The notes under the pieces are model-generated. The model was not told where the DNA came from and made no database searches. It was given only the letters and a program-made list of their open reading frames with translations. 52,373 bases of DNA from Oscillatoria sp. HE19RPO (GTDB lineage: Bacteria; Cyanobacteriota; Cyanobacteriia; Cyanobacteriales; Laspinemataceae): assembly GCF_024220515.1 (NCBI RefSeq), contig NZ_JAMXOT010000012.1, positions 1-52,373 of the forward strand, read 5' to 3'. Shown in pieces: positions 36,189 through 45,007 of this stretch. The position numbers were made by a program, and so were the translations under genes. Positions within the stretch are counted from its first letter, which is position 1; each line of letters begins with the position of its first letter.

Positions 36189-38435
36189 TTAACCATAGGG
36201 GACAAAATTAACGGGACTCAGGGTATTGGGGCTAACCCCAATCAACACAGCTAATACTTCGCCAGTTCCTATCACTCGGAGCAATGAATCGGCACCAGAA
36301 GCTTCAACGGAAACTCCCTCAAATGATAAGGGAGCCGCTAACGCAATCAAATCCTCCCCTGGATTAAAATCCGTAATCAGATCGGTGCCATCTCCCGGTG
36401 CGTAAACAAACCTATCTCGACCGGGACCCCCTGCCAAAGTATCAGGACCCAAACCCCCAATCAGCAGGTCATCCCCACCCCCGCCATTGATCCCATTGGC
36501 GGCAGTGTTTCCCAAAATCACATCGTTAACAGGACTTCCCTGGAGGTTTTCAATAGTTGTCCCGTATGCAATATAGGTTCCATAGCTGCTGGCACTGTAA
36601 GGGAACTGGGTCGGATCATTAATCGCCAGGTAAGTGGAGGCATTCAGTGCACTCTGGTTGGTACTGACCCCCCCTTCATTCATATCAAAAAAGTAGCTCC
36701 CGATCGCCGGTAACGCCGAAAAATCCAACGTATCGATTCCCCCGGCATCCCAAATCGTTTGCTTGACGCCAATAAAATTATTGCCATCAAACTGATACAA
36801 ATTATTCCCGCTATTCTCCTCACTAAATCCATACAGGAACTGGAGCGCCCGAACATCATAAGGCATGGGCGTACTGGCTCCGACCCCAGCAATATTGAAG
36901 CTCATCGCCGTGTTGCTATTATTATCCTGGACAAAGGATAAAGAGGGACCCTGGGGCGGGAAGGTGGGCCGTTCTGCGAAGCCAAACCCGGCATAGTTAT
37001 TAGGCTGCCTTAACCCTAGGGCATGACCAATTGCCTGAACTAATCTTTGATAGCCAAAATTACCCGGACTTTGAGAAAACGATAACTGCGGATCCTGTTC
37101 ATAATTTCGACTGAGTACAATATCTCCCCCAGTTTCCAGTCCCGGTGCATAGCTATAGGCGTAAACCGGATCGTTCGCAAATAAGATCCGGATCTGACCG
37201 TTATCCGAGGGGCGGTCTGGAACCTCTACTAAGCTAAACGGCAGGACTTGATCATACTCCTGCATAATTTGGCGAACATTATTTTTAATCGCTTCGTTGA
37301 CTTCCCCCACGCCGCTTTCAGGACCCGGATAACTCAGGGAACTTGCGGTGTCTACGAAACTGTAACTGAGGACCCCACCCACAGGAACGTTCCACTTGAC
37401 AAAATTCTCCTCCAGTAAGGTCACTGAGGAAGCTGGAGGGGGTGCATCGGTGGCCGGAGGTGTTGCGGGCGGAGGGGCTTCCGGAATTAGTAAGGAATTA
37501 ATTGCGATCGGGTCAAAATACTCAGACGATCGCCGGCCCTCTTCAAGTCCCTCTAGGAGATATTGCTCTACCAGTTGAGGGAGGCTTAACCCTCTAGCCT
37601 GTAAATCCAGGTTATTAGCTAAATAGAATGCAGGATTGAAGTTTAAAGAAGGCCGTCGTCCTTCTTGAATACCATTGAGTTGATAGTGAATGAGTAATTG
37701 TTCGCTAGTGGTTAATCCTGCCGCTACGAGACCTGGATTATTTTCCCGGTAAAAATCGGGGTCAAAAATCAAAGAAGACCGGCGATTTTCCCTAATCCCG
37801 TAGAGGGCAAAATGAGCGATCGCCTTTTGGCGATTATTGGGACCAAAGGCTTCGGCTAAGGCTGGATTTTGATTCAGATATAAAATTGGGTCGAAAAATG
37901 GGGAAAAACTGACATTCCGAAGCTGTTCGACGGGAACCCCAAGACCCTCCACATCTAAATCCGTCTCGACTTCTAGCTGAGTCTCCAGAAATAGATTGAA
38001 CAGGTTTTCATTCAGGGAAGGGGGTTGAGGACGATTCGGGTCCAGAAGAATGAACGGAGAAACGGGTTGTTCAGCGACGGGAGTAAGCTGGGTAATAATC
38101 TCTGGATCGAGCTGTTCGAGATTTCTGCGATAAAAATCCAGGTCGAAAATCGGAGAAAATCGCCGTCCCTGATCAAGACCTACATTGATAAAGTGATCGA
38201 ACAGTTCGCGATTATTTAACCCCGCCAGATCCGGGTTTGCGATTCGATAAAAGTTTGGATCGAAGGGGATGAGAACGCGACGTCCCTCTGCCACCCCTCG
38301 TTCGGTAAAGTGAGTCCGCAATTGCTCGGGAGTGAGTCCGATCAAGTCGGGATTGGCAAGGAGATAGAGTTCCGCATCAAAATACTCGGTTTCAGGGGGT
38401 GCAAGCGCCAGACCCGGTAAAACACCTTGAACCAT
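36189..38435 (-). CDS. RTX protein with NPDL/EGRR repeats and a degenerate serralysin-like domain
   Basis: A 748-residue protein. Residues 18-310 carry about six imperfect repeats of roughly 45 residues, each with FDPxFYxxxNPxL and ending GxxEGRRxS, a module frequent in cyanobacterial secreted proteins. After a proline-rich linker (320-336) comes an M10/serralysin-like domain (about 345-560). Its zinc motif reads Q467-A-I-G-H471-ALGLR-Q477, where active enzymes have HExxHxxGxxH, so only one His remains while the Met-turn (AMSF, Met511) is kept. Residues 636-695 have RTX repeats (GGGGDDLLIGG, GPDTLAGG) and the usual DLITDF cap. No signal peptide is seen; type I secretion is expected. No ABC exporter gene is in the window. 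Confidence 0.85.
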   Translation of the reverse strand: MVQGVLPGLALAPPETEYFDAELYLLANPDLIGLTPEQLRTHFTERGVAEGRRVLIPFDPNFYRIANPDLAGLNNRELFDHFINVGLDQGRRFSPIFDLDFYRRNLEQLDPEIITQLTPVAEQPVSPFILLDPNRPQPPSLNENLFNLFLETQLEVETDLDVEGLGVPVEQLRNVSFSPFFDPILYLNQNPALAEAFGPNNRQKAIAHFALYGIRENRRSSLIFDPDFYRENNPGLVAAGLTTSEQLLIHYQLNGIQEGRRPSLNFNPAFYLANNLDLQARGLSLPQLVEQYLLEGLEEGRRSSEYFDPIAINSLLIPEAPPPATPPATDAPPPASSVTLLEENFVKWNVPVGGVLSYSFVDTASSLSYPGPESGVGEVNEAIKNNVRQIMQEYDQVLPFSLVEVPDRPSDNGQIRILFANDPVYAYSYAPGLETGGDIVLSRNYEQDPQLSFSQSPGNFGYQRLVQAIGHALGLRQPNNYAGFGFAERPTFPPQGPSLSFVQDNNSNTAMSFNIAGVGASTPMPYDVRALQFLYGFSEENSGNNLYQFDGNNFIGVKQTIWDAGGIDTLDFSALPAIGSYFFDMNEGGVSTNQSALNASTYLAINDPTQFPYSASSYGTYIAYGTTIENLQGSPVNDVILGNTAANGINGGGGDDLLIGGLGPDTLAGGPGRDRFVYAPGDGTDLITDFNPGEDLIALAAPLSFEGVSVEASGADSLLRVIGTGEVLAVLIGVSPNTLSPVNFVPYG

Positions 38436-38630
38436 GATTTTTTCCTCTTGATTACAGTTTCATTAAAGTTGGCGGATGTACGACCTGCCCCATTGGATAC
38501 TGATCATGCCAATCGTGCCAAAAATTTCAAGTTTTGCGATCGCCCCCGGTGCTCCGAACCGATCGCCCAGTCGCCACTTCCCTGGTTTCATAGGCCAGCT
38601 TATGATACCCACGGATAGCTTCCCAACCCT

Positions 38631-39380
38631 TCACAGGGATTGGAGGGTTTCGTCGAACAGTTGCTGGATCTGAGTCCAAGCATCAACGGCTGCTTCGGGA
38701 TTGTAGCTCGATCGCCGATCGCATAAAAACCCGTGGGTTGCCCCTGGGTATCGAATCACCCGGTGACGAACGCCCTGTTTTTGGAGTTCCGCTTCGATTT
38801 GGTTGACTTGCTCGTTGGGGATTAACGGGTCCTCTGTTCCAAACAACAGGGCGATCGTCCCGGTAATTTCTGGGGTAACACTCAAGGTGGGTTCTCCACC
38901 TCCGGGGGCCCAGTTGACAATCCCCGCCCCATAACAGGAGGCAGTCGCCTTAATTTCTGGAAGGGTAGCAGCAAGATAGGCCACATGGCCCCCAAAGCAA
39001 AACCCAATACAGCCCATTGCCGTTGTTTTAACTGAAGGGAGGGTTTTCAGGTAATCCAGAGTCGCTTGGGTATCGCTGAGGAGTTCTGAAACCTGGGTTT
39101 GCTCTTTATAGTGCCGTCCGAGGGTCAATTCTTCTTCTGAGTAGCCCACTTCAAACTCGGGTGCCGTGCGTTGGTATAATGCCGGGGCGATCGCCACATA
39201 TCCCATTTTGGCGATTTTCTCCGTCACCGATCGGATATGTTCGTTGACCCCAAAGATTTCCTGAAACACGATTATTCCGGGAAATGGACCGACTCCAATG
39301 GGTTGCGCCAGATACGCAGAAATCAGTAAATCTGCATTCGGCACTTTGACATGAGCGCTTTTTATCTCTAAATCTGCCAT
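38631..39380 (-). CDS. dienelactone hydrolase family protein
   Basis: A 249-residue alpha/beta hydrolase. The catalytic triad is visible: Cys128 in GFCFGG, Asp184 in GTEDPLIP and His216 in GATHGF; Glu41 in FQEIFGVN is the conserved residue that activates the cysteine. I started at the ATG at 39380 (MADLEIKSAHVKVP), the beginning conserved in the family; an in-frame ATG at 39458 with AAGGGGGA upstream would add 26 basic residues, and I cannot exclude it. In cyanobacteria the substrate is not known; chlorocatechol degradation is not implied. Confidence 0.9.
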   Translation of the reverse strand: MADLEIKSAHVKVPNADLLISAYLAQPIGVGPFPGIIVFQEIFGVNEHIRSVTEKIAKMGYVAIAPALYQRTAPEFEVGYSEEELTLGRHYKEQTQVSELLSDTQATLDYLKTLPSVKTTAMGCIGFCFGGHVAYLAATLPEIKATASCYGAGIVNWAPGGGEPTLSVTPEITGTIALLFGTEDPLIPNEQVNQIEAELQKQGVRHRVIRYPGATHGFLCDRRSSYNPEAAVDAWTQIQQLFDETLQSL

Positions 39381-40030
39381 ATTCTTTCTGACTGGTTTGC
39401 CTGACAACCTGGTTTTTCCATTAACTCCTCTCTTGCCCTTAAATGAGTTGATTTCCATGTCTGAGTCCCCCTTTTACTCGTCCTACTTTATCGAGTAGCT
39501 AGGGTGCCTCCTTTGCTCCTGGGCGCAAGGGAACTCTTTGGACCGCATTCGGTGACCCGTTGTCACAACTCATGATTCTATCGCTCTTTTCTCCCCGATG
39601 GGTCAAGCATAACAGTTACTTCCCTTTAAAAAACCCTCAATGAGATTTACCGCTTAAAATGCTAGACTTAAATAGAACTCAGTGGCTTAGAACAACGATT
39701 TATATCCCGAATTTGAACCCTAAAATTTCAGCGTGCTGTCCCGTTAATCTACTCAAACCCGAGGCAACTTAAGCATGGAACAAACGACCCGATGCTTAAG
39801 TCGAATCCTCTTTCACAAGCGGGATTTGATCGGCCCCGTCATAACAAGTATCCCCTTAAGGGGTGACTGGTATGCTTGGCGATCCCCCACTCGACAAACA
39901 GGCTTCTTCCTAGCTACAAAAGAAGAGAGAGAACGCACAGCCGTCGTTGAAACGGTACGACGTCTCCCAAACCCCCGTCAGCAGCAGAATATCTCTAACC
40001 GTTTAATCCGAGTGCCTTGGAGTCCCTAGA
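39381..40030. other. intergenic region upstream of the GntR gene
   Basis: About 650 bases separating divergent genes. Near the regulator are CTTAAGCAT (39768-39776) with ATGCTTAAG (39792-39800), a 9-bp stem with a 15-base loop, and the palindrome CCCCTTAAGGGG at 39852-39863. Either could be an operator or leader structure. An 84-codon frame at 39775-40029 ends just before the GntR start but has no protein-like motif, and I do not support it. Confidence 0.4.
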
Positions 40031-41014
40031 ATGCTTCAGTTTCATATCAAGACCGAAAGCGAAATCCCTGCATCGACTCAGTTGTTTAATCAAATCCGCT
40101 TCGCGATCGCCTCTCGACAAATTCCCCCCGGGGAAAAACTGCCGAGCACCCGCGCTTTAGCGATTCAAACGGGTCTGCATCGCAATACCATCTCCAAAGT
40201 TTACCGTCAACTCGAAGAACTCGGACTGGTAGACTCTCAAGCGGGTTCGGGCATTTACGTTCGCGATGAAAACCAAGAACGAGTCGTCCGCATGACCTCT
40301 CCCCTGTTTCAAAAATATCCCGATGCCTATAAAACGGTGAAACGGAGTTTAGATGAATTGCTGCAACAGGGATGTTCTCTTAATCAGGCGCGAGAGCTAT
40401 TTTTAACAGAAATTGACTGGCGATTACGATGCAGTGCCCGGGTATTAGTCACGGCACCGACTCATGATATCGGTGCAGGGCAATTAATGGCCTTTGAAAT
40501 CGAACAAGAACTCAAAATTCCGGTGCAGTTGGTTCCCCTGGAAGACCTCTCCAAGGCACTGGAACAGACTCCTACTGGAACTGTAGTCACGAGTCGCTAT
40601 TTTTTCAATAAAGCAGAAGAAGTCGCGGGTCCGAAAGCGGTGCGGGTGATTCCCATCGATACTTATGACTATATGGAAGAGATGGAATTAGTCAAAACTT
40701 TACCCAAAAATAGTTATTTTGGGATTGTTTGTTTGAGTTTAGGAATTATGCGGGTTGCGGAAGTGATTATCCACAGTTTACGCGGGGAAGATGTCCTGGT
40801 AATGACCAGTCAACCGGATGATGCCTATAAGGTGAATGCGGTGGTCCGGACGGCCCATACGATTATCTGCGATCAACCCAGTTACAATAAAGTCCGAGGG
40901 GCCATCCATGCGGCGCGAGAGGAAATGATTCGCGCCCCTCGGGTGTTTAAGACGGAGAATTATATTGGGGTGGACTCCCTGAATATGCTCAAACGGGAAT
41001 TGGGGTTTGAGTAA
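40031..41014 (+). CDS. GntR family transcriptional regulator
   Basis: A 327-residue DNA-binding regulator. Residues 15-77 are a clear GntR winged helix: QLFNQIRFAIASRQIPPGEKLPSTRALA, then the recognition helix HRNTISKVYRQLEELGLV and the wing GSGIYV. The C-terminal ~240 residues contain no aminotransferase lysine motif, so it is not MocR. They look like an alpha/beta ligand domain I cannot name, with a helical linker at about 90-135. It is a single gene. Inverted repeats at 39768-39800 upstream could be its own operator. The regulated genes are unknown. Confidence 0.85.
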   Translation: MLQFHIKTESEIPASTQLFNQIRFAIASRQIPPGEKLPSTRALAIQTGLHRNTISKVYRQLEELGLVDSQAGSGIYVRDENQERVVRMTSPLFQKYPDAYKTVKRSLDELLQQGCSLNQARELFLTEIDWRLRCSARVLVTAPTHDIGAGQLMAFEIEQELKIPVQLVPLEDLSKALEQTPTGTVVTSRYFFNKAEEVAGPKAVRVIPIDTYDYMEEMELVKTLPKNSYFGIVCLSLGIMRVAEVIIHSLRGEDVLVMTSQPDDAYKVNAVVRTAHTIICDQPSYNKVRGAIHAAREEMIRAPRVFKTENYIGVDSLNMLKRELGFE

Positions 41015-41022
41015 GGGTAAAG

Positions 41023-41511
41023 TTAGCGATCGCCCTCTTCTGATATCTGCGGCGATCGCATTGCTTCGCGTCCCAACATCATCAATCCTGCCACCCCCAA
41101 CCCCACAAACCCCACATATTCAGACCAATATCTGAGCATCTGCTGCTTCACCGTCAGTCCCGGATGCATCGCTGTGATATAAAGCAACAGGGACATCAGC
41201 AGCAACGCTGAAACTCCCACAAACAGTAACCCGATTTGAATTCGCGCCGGTTTCAGGTCCTCATCCCCCACATCCTCCAGTTCCCGCTTAATTTGCTCGA
41301 TTAGCGGGATTTGTGCTTCGGCAGCATCCGCCTGGGAACTGGATACAGAGAGATCCGCAAGGGCGATCGGCAAATTAGCATCTTCGGGGAGTTCTAAATC
41401 TAGATAACCCTCCCTCACCGGCATTAATTCTAACGGTAGTAAAGTTTCAGGTTCTTCAAATTCCAGCGTTTCAGGGGGTGTTTGAGAAATCCGTTCGGGT
41501 TGCCAATCCAT
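41023..41511 (-). CDS. small membrane protein of unknown function
   Basis: A 162-residue protein with an acidic, proline- and leucine-rich first half (LEFEEPETLLPLELMP, DLELPEDANLP) and two transmembrane helices in the second half (about 97-117 and 130-148), separated by a short loop. It has no recognised domain. It is convergent with the GntR gene, with only eight bases between stops. A protein of this layout could be a membrane anchor or adaptor; I do not assign a function. Confidence 0.7.
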   Translation of the reverse strand: MDWQPERISQTPPETLEFEEPETLLPLELMPVREGYLDLELPEDANLPIALADLSVSSSQADAAEAQIPLIEQIKRELEDVGDEDLKPARIQIGLLFVGVSALLLMSLLLYITAMHPGLTVKQQMLRYWSEYVGFVGLGVAGLMMLGREAMRSPQISEEGDR

Positions 41512-41606
41512 ATCGTCTTTATCGATAAACCTCTCCCTAGACTAACGCACCGCCAGAAAACTCGGCTAACACTTAGTCTGAGTCTTGACAAATTCTCTAA
41601 TTTTTG

Positions 41607-41744
41607 CAGGACTTACGCATATTTTCCGAATAGACCCTAAATGTAGAGGCGATTCGCGAATCGCCTCTACAGAAATTGGGACCCTAAATGTAGGGGCGAT
41701 TCGCGAATCGCCTCTACAGAAATTGGGCTCATGGGTAAGTCCTG
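41607..41744. repeat. 138-bp MITE-like element with CAGGACTTACGCAT ends
   Basis: CAGGACTTACGCAT (41607-41620) and ATGGGTAAGTCCTG (41731-41744) are inverted with one mismatch. Inside is a 47-bp unit repeated in tandem (41634-41680 and 41681-41727, one base different), each unit holding a 30-bp palindrome (41642-41671; 41689-41718) with TTCGCGAA at its centre. It fills the gap between the membrane-protein and peroxiredoxin genes. A degenerate relative lies at about 52113-52212. Confidence 0.75.
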
Positions 41745-41765
41745 TGTTGGTAAAAGAAAACCTCA

Positions 41766-42317
41766 TCAAGCCCGCTTCTGCAACTCATCTAACCGCGCTA
41801 ACACCTCGACGCTGTGAGTTGCGGGACGCACCCCGAGAAAGGTTTCGCGCAAAATGCCCTCGGGATCAATCATAAAACTATGACGCATGGACATGGGCGG
41901 CATCCAGGACCCATAAGCTTTGCTCACGGCACCATCAGTATCGGCTAACAGGGGAAATCGCAACCCTTCCGAATCGCAGAATTCCGCATGAGAGTCCACC
42001 GAATCGGCACTCACCCCGAGGATTTGAGCATTTCTGTCCATATATTTAGGTAAATCCTGTTGAAAGCGCCGCGCTTCTAAGGTGCAACCGGAGGTAAAGT
42101 CTTTTGGATAGAAATACAACACCACCCACTGTCCCCGATAGTCAGACAGGGAAATATTGCCATTGCCGGTATTCGTGGGGAGGGTAAATTCCGGTGCCGG
42201 TTCGCCGATCGCAGGCAGTTTACCCCCCATAGCATAAGCGGCAGGGACCCAGTTGAACCAGGCGAGGAAGGCGAGAGTAGCAGCGAGAAAGAGTCGGAAA
42301 AAATGGCGACGGGACAT
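41766..42317 (-). CDS. peroxiredoxin, BCP/PrxQ type, exported
   Basis: A 183-residue thiol peroxidase. It reduces peroxides through the peroxidatic Cys78 in KDFTSGCTLEARRF. The usual PrxQ resolving cysteine five residues later is replaced by Arg83, so either Cys114 (EFCDSEG) or an external thiol must resolve the sulfenate. Residues 1-29 form a signal peptide (MSRRHFFRLF then a hydrophobic stretch ending AAYA), pointing to the periplasm or thylakoid lumen. The opening SRRHFF resembles but does not fully match a twin-arginine motif. It is a single gene; no redox partner is adjacent. Confidence 0.9.
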   Translation of the reverse strand: MSRRHFFRLFLAATLAFLAWFNWVPAAYAMGGKLPAIGEPAPEFTLPTNTGNGNISLSDYRGQWVVLYFYPKDFTSGCTLEARRFQQDLPKYMDRNAQILGVSADSVDSHAEFCDSEGLRFPLLADTDGAVSKAYGSWMPPMSMRHSFMIDPEGILRETFLGVRPATHSVEVLARLDELQKRA

Positions 42318-42519
42318 GATGATGATATCGAGAGAGGGGATGATTTTAGATTAGTTTAGCCTGCGATCGCTCCCCGCCTCAAACCTTTCTCGACCCCCAC
42401 TCCGCTCAACCGTCAGGAAAAGTCTGCCTCGCGATTAACCCCGGTAGAGAGTGCAGGATTAGGATGGAAAAGAACGCTACAATCCTTCCATCCCCTATTC
42501 TCCAACCTTCTGCTGATTG

Positions 42520-42684
42520 ATGAACACCCGATCCACCCCCTGCCCCTTTGTTGCTGGATCCATGATTACCGACCCTCGGTATTTTGTTGTACGTCGCGAG
42601 AAGACCGAGGTAGAAAAGGGAAAATATCAGGTCACCGTGCCATTGGTCCAGCACTATTTTGAAGGCGTGGTAAACGATGAATAG
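42520..42684 (+). pseudogene. possible remnant of an AAA-type ATPase gene
   Basis: A 54-codon open frame. The first ~23 residues (CPFVAGSMITDPRYFV) resemble the start of cyanobacterial AAA ATPases, where this is followed by a GRxxE segment and a Walker A motif. The last ~20 residues (KGKYQVTVPLVQHYFE) resemble the C-terminal end of the same kind of protein. The ATPase core between them is missing. I read it as an internal deletion that left the frame intact; resemblance is from memory of the family and is not proven. Confidence 0.35.
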
Positions 42685-42693
42685 CCAAGTTTG

Positions 42694-42744
42694 TAGTAAA
42701 GACTTCAGTCGTTATCTTCTCTTATCTTCGTAGTAACGAATTCA
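42694..42744. repeat. degenerate AACGACTGAAGTCGTT-type repeat
   Basis: GTAGTAAAGACTTCAGTCGTT (about 42693-42713) and CGTAGTAACGAA (42729-42740) are a degenerate inverted version of the 26-bp unit found twice just after the next gene at 43617-43678. Confidence 0.5.
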
Positions 42745-42756
42745 CTCGTTTGAAAA

Positions 42757-43599
42757 ATGCTAAAAACTAAAATTATTAAGTATCTGAACTATTTAAACGA
42801 CTCAGATTATATCGCTGAAATTGTAAGCTCACCGGGGGCAGACGAGACTTTAATTCAGCTTCTTCACAGTGAAGAGTTAGAAACCATTGCTGCAACTTGC
42901 CTGTTTATTACAGATGCTGTCCTATTGGGTTCTCAAAATCAGATTTGCCAAGAGGCTTGGGAAAGTGAGTCTAAGTTGGCGATCGTTCCCGAGTTAGAAC
43001 GTCTTGTCCTATCAGATAATCATTTCATCCGCAAACAAGTCATTTATACCCTCGGAAAGATATGCAGTTACGATAGCGTCCCTATTTTACTCCAGGCCTT
43101 CCATCAATTCCGGGATCAAGACCCGATTCTGTTACCGAGACTGGTGGGAGAGTTATTTTGGCTAGGGGTAGATCATCCTGGGGATGTCATTCAGAGTATG
43201 ATAACCAGTCCGCAGTACCTCACCCGATGGGCGGTTTTGAGAATCTTGGATGAATTTATTTATAACTCTCCCGATGAAACAGATGAAATATTTTTAATGA
43301 AATACAAGTTTTGTAAATCTCTGTATGATGATTCAAATTTTTTGGTACAAGCAGAGGCAAACTATGAGTATCAATTTTTAAAATTAAATCTTCGCTGGCG
43401 TCAAGAAAATTTGTCGAAGTCAGAATATAAAAAACAAAAAAAAGAGTTAAAACGATTAAAGCCCGTTTTATCTTTTTTTCAGGTTTCTGGACAATTCAAT
43501 AATTACCTCTATGAGAACCGGCTTTATCACTACTCTATAGAAGAGTTAGAAACCTTTGTGGGACAGTTGATGGAAGAAACCACCTTTTTTAGAGGGTAA
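42757..43599 (+). CDS. HEAT-repeat-like protein of unknown function
   Basis: A 280-residue all-helical protein. Pairs of helices such as LERLVLSDNHFIRKQVIYTLGKIC, then SVPILLQAFHQFRDQDPILLPRLVGELF, fit HEAT-like repeats from about residue 60 to 180; the C-terminal third is lysine- and tyrosine-rich. There is no signal peptide or catalytic motif. Codon use and AT content look higher than in neighbouring genes, and the gene is bordered on both sides by the same dispersed repeat, which hints at acquisition as a unit. Probably a protein-protein interaction scaffold. Confidence 0.7.
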   Translation: MLKTKIIKYLNYLNDSDYIAEIVSSPGADETLIQLLHSEELETIAATCLFITDAVLLGSQNQICQEAWESESKLAIVPELERLVLSDNHFIRKQVIYTLGKICSYDSVPILLQAFHQFRDQDPILLPRLVGELFWLGVDHPGDVIQSMITSPQYLTRWAVLRILDEFIYNSPDETDEIFLMKYKFCKSLYDDSNFLVQAEANYEYQFLKLNLRWRQENLSKSEYKKQKKELKRLKPVLSFFQVSGQFNNYLYENRLYHYSIEELETFVGQLMEETTFFRG

Positions 43600-43616
43600 T
43601 TTTATAAACGATTCGG

Positions 43617-43678
43617 GAACGACTGAAGTCGTTACTACGAACAAAGACAAGAGAACGACTGAAGTCGTTACTACGAAC
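43617..43678. repeat. two copies of a 26-bp dispersed repeat
   Basis: The unit starts GAACGACTGAAGTCGTTACT and occupies 43617-43642 and 43653-43678 with ten bases between. AACGAC and GTCGTT form a small stem inside each. An inverted, degenerate version lies upstream of the HEAT-like gene. Confidence 0.75.
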
Positions 43679-43687
43679 TTGGAATGC

Positions 43688-43724
43688 AAAAAAAAGGGTG
43701 GTGCAATGCACTACCCTTTTTTTT
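43688..43724. terminator. bidirectional intrinsic terminator
   Basis: A8 followed by GGGTGGTGC, a three-base loop, GCACTACCC and T8. It can terminate the plus-strand HEAT-like gene and the minus-strand aldolase gene. Confidence 0.85.
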
Positions 43725-43787
43725 ATTGATAAAAATGGCAGATAAGAGTTAAAATTATTTGCTCTTACCTAGGCCAATTTTTACAAT

Positions 43788-44867
43788 TTAGGCGGTTACG
43801 GCCTTTTTGATGGTGGCGTCAAGTTCGCCTTTGGCGTACTTGGCGGCGAAGTCATCGAGATTGACTTGCTTGATCTTGGAGGCGTTACCGGCTGTACCAA
43901 AGGCTTGGTAGCGATCGGAACAGACTTTTTGCATATATTTGATAGAGGGTTTCAGAAAGTGACGGGGGTCAAATTCCTTGGTATTTTGGGCCAGGGCCTC
44001 ACGGACTGCCGCAGTGATTGCCAAACGGTTATCGGTGTCGATGTTCACTTTACGGACACCGCATTTGATTCCTTTTTGGATTTCTTCGACGGGCACGCCG
44101 TAGGTTTCGGGGATGGTTCCGCCGTATTTGTTGATCAGTTCGATCAAGTCTTGGGGTACGGAGGAAGAACCGTGCATGACCAAGTGGGTGTTCGGCAAGC
44201 GGCGGTGAATTTCTTCGATCCGGCTGATTGCTAAGATTTCCCCAGTGGGTTTACGGGTGAATTTGTACGCACCGTGGCTGGTTCCGATCGCCACTGCTAG
44301 AGCATCCACTTGGGTTTGCTCAACGAAGTCAACGGCTTGATCCGGGTCAGTTAGCAGTTGATCGTGGGAGAGTTTTCCTTCAAACCCATGTCCATCTTCT
44401 GCTTCACCCATGCCGGTTTCCAAAGAACCCAAGCAACCGAGTTCGCCTTCGACGCTGACGCCGATGGAGTGAGCCACTTTCACGACTTCGCGGGTGACTT
44501 CCACGTTGTACTCATAGCTGGCGGGGGTTTTGGCATCTGCTTCCAAGGAGCCATCCATCATGACGCTGGTGAAGCCTTGTCGCATGGCCGAGTAGCAGGT
44601 GGAAGGTGCGTTGCCATGATCTTGGTGCATGGCAATGGGGATGTGGGGGTAGGTTTCCACTGCGGCTAAGATCAGGTGGCGGAGGAAGTTTTCCCCTGCA
44701 TATTTGCGTGCACCACGAGATGCTTGCAGAATCACGGGGCTGTTGGTTTCGTTAGCAGCCTGCATGATCGCTTGGATCTGCTCCATGTTGTTGACGTTGT
44801 AGGCCGGAATGCCGTACTCGTTCTCTGCTGCATGATCCAGCATTAACCGCATAGGTACAAGCGCCAT
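43788..44867 (-). CDS. fba: class II fructose-bisphosphate aldolase
   Basis: A 359-residue zinc-dependent aldolase that joins dihydroxyacetone phosphate with glyceraldehyde 3-phosphate to fructose 1,6-bisphosphate in the Calvin cycle and gluconeogenesis (and, with erythrose 4-phosphate, sedoheptulose 1,7-bisphosphate). HQDHGNAPS (81-89) gives the catalytic Asp83 and zinc ligand His84. [20 protein letters not shown] and HGSSSVP are the other active-site segments, including zinc-ligand histidines. The length matches the cyanobacterial CbbA type. The ribosome site AGGAGG is perfect with eight bases to the ATG, as expected for a highly expressed gene. Confidence 0.97.
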   Translation of the reverse strand: MALVPMRLMLDHAAENEYGIPAYNVNNMEQIQAIMQAANETNSPVILQASRGARKYAGENFLRHLILAAVETYPHIPIAMHQDHGNAPSTCYSAMRQGFTSVMMDGSLEADAKTPASYEYNVEVTREVVKVAHSIGVSVEGELGCLGSLETGMGEAEDGHGFEGKLSHDQLLTDPDQAVDFVEQTQVDALAVAIGTSHGAYKFTRKPTGEILAISRIEEIHRRLPNTHLVMHGSSSVPQDLIELINKYGGTIPETYGVPVEEIQKGIKCGVRKVNIDTDNRLAITAAVREALAQNTKEFDPRHFLKPSIKYMQKVCSDRYQAFGTAGNASKIKQVNLDDFAAKYAKGELDATIKKAVTA

Positions 44868-45007
44868 AGATGGTCCTCCTAATTACTTTTTTTTTTCAGC
44901 GATGGGGTATGGACAAGCTGAAATTGTTACAACAAGTTTAAGACAAATTTCAGATTTTTACGAATTATATCTAAAAATGAGAACTTTATAAAGTTTTTAT
45001 CTCAGAA

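Noticed and set aside
36189-38435. Active serralysin metalloprotease
   Set aside because: The HExxHxxGxxH zinc motif is replaced by QAxxHxxGxxQ, so a proteolytic function is not supported.
39775-40029. 84-codon frame ending next to the GntR start
   Set aside because: It overlaps the inverted repeats of the likely control region, has no motif and lacks a ribosome site I can see.
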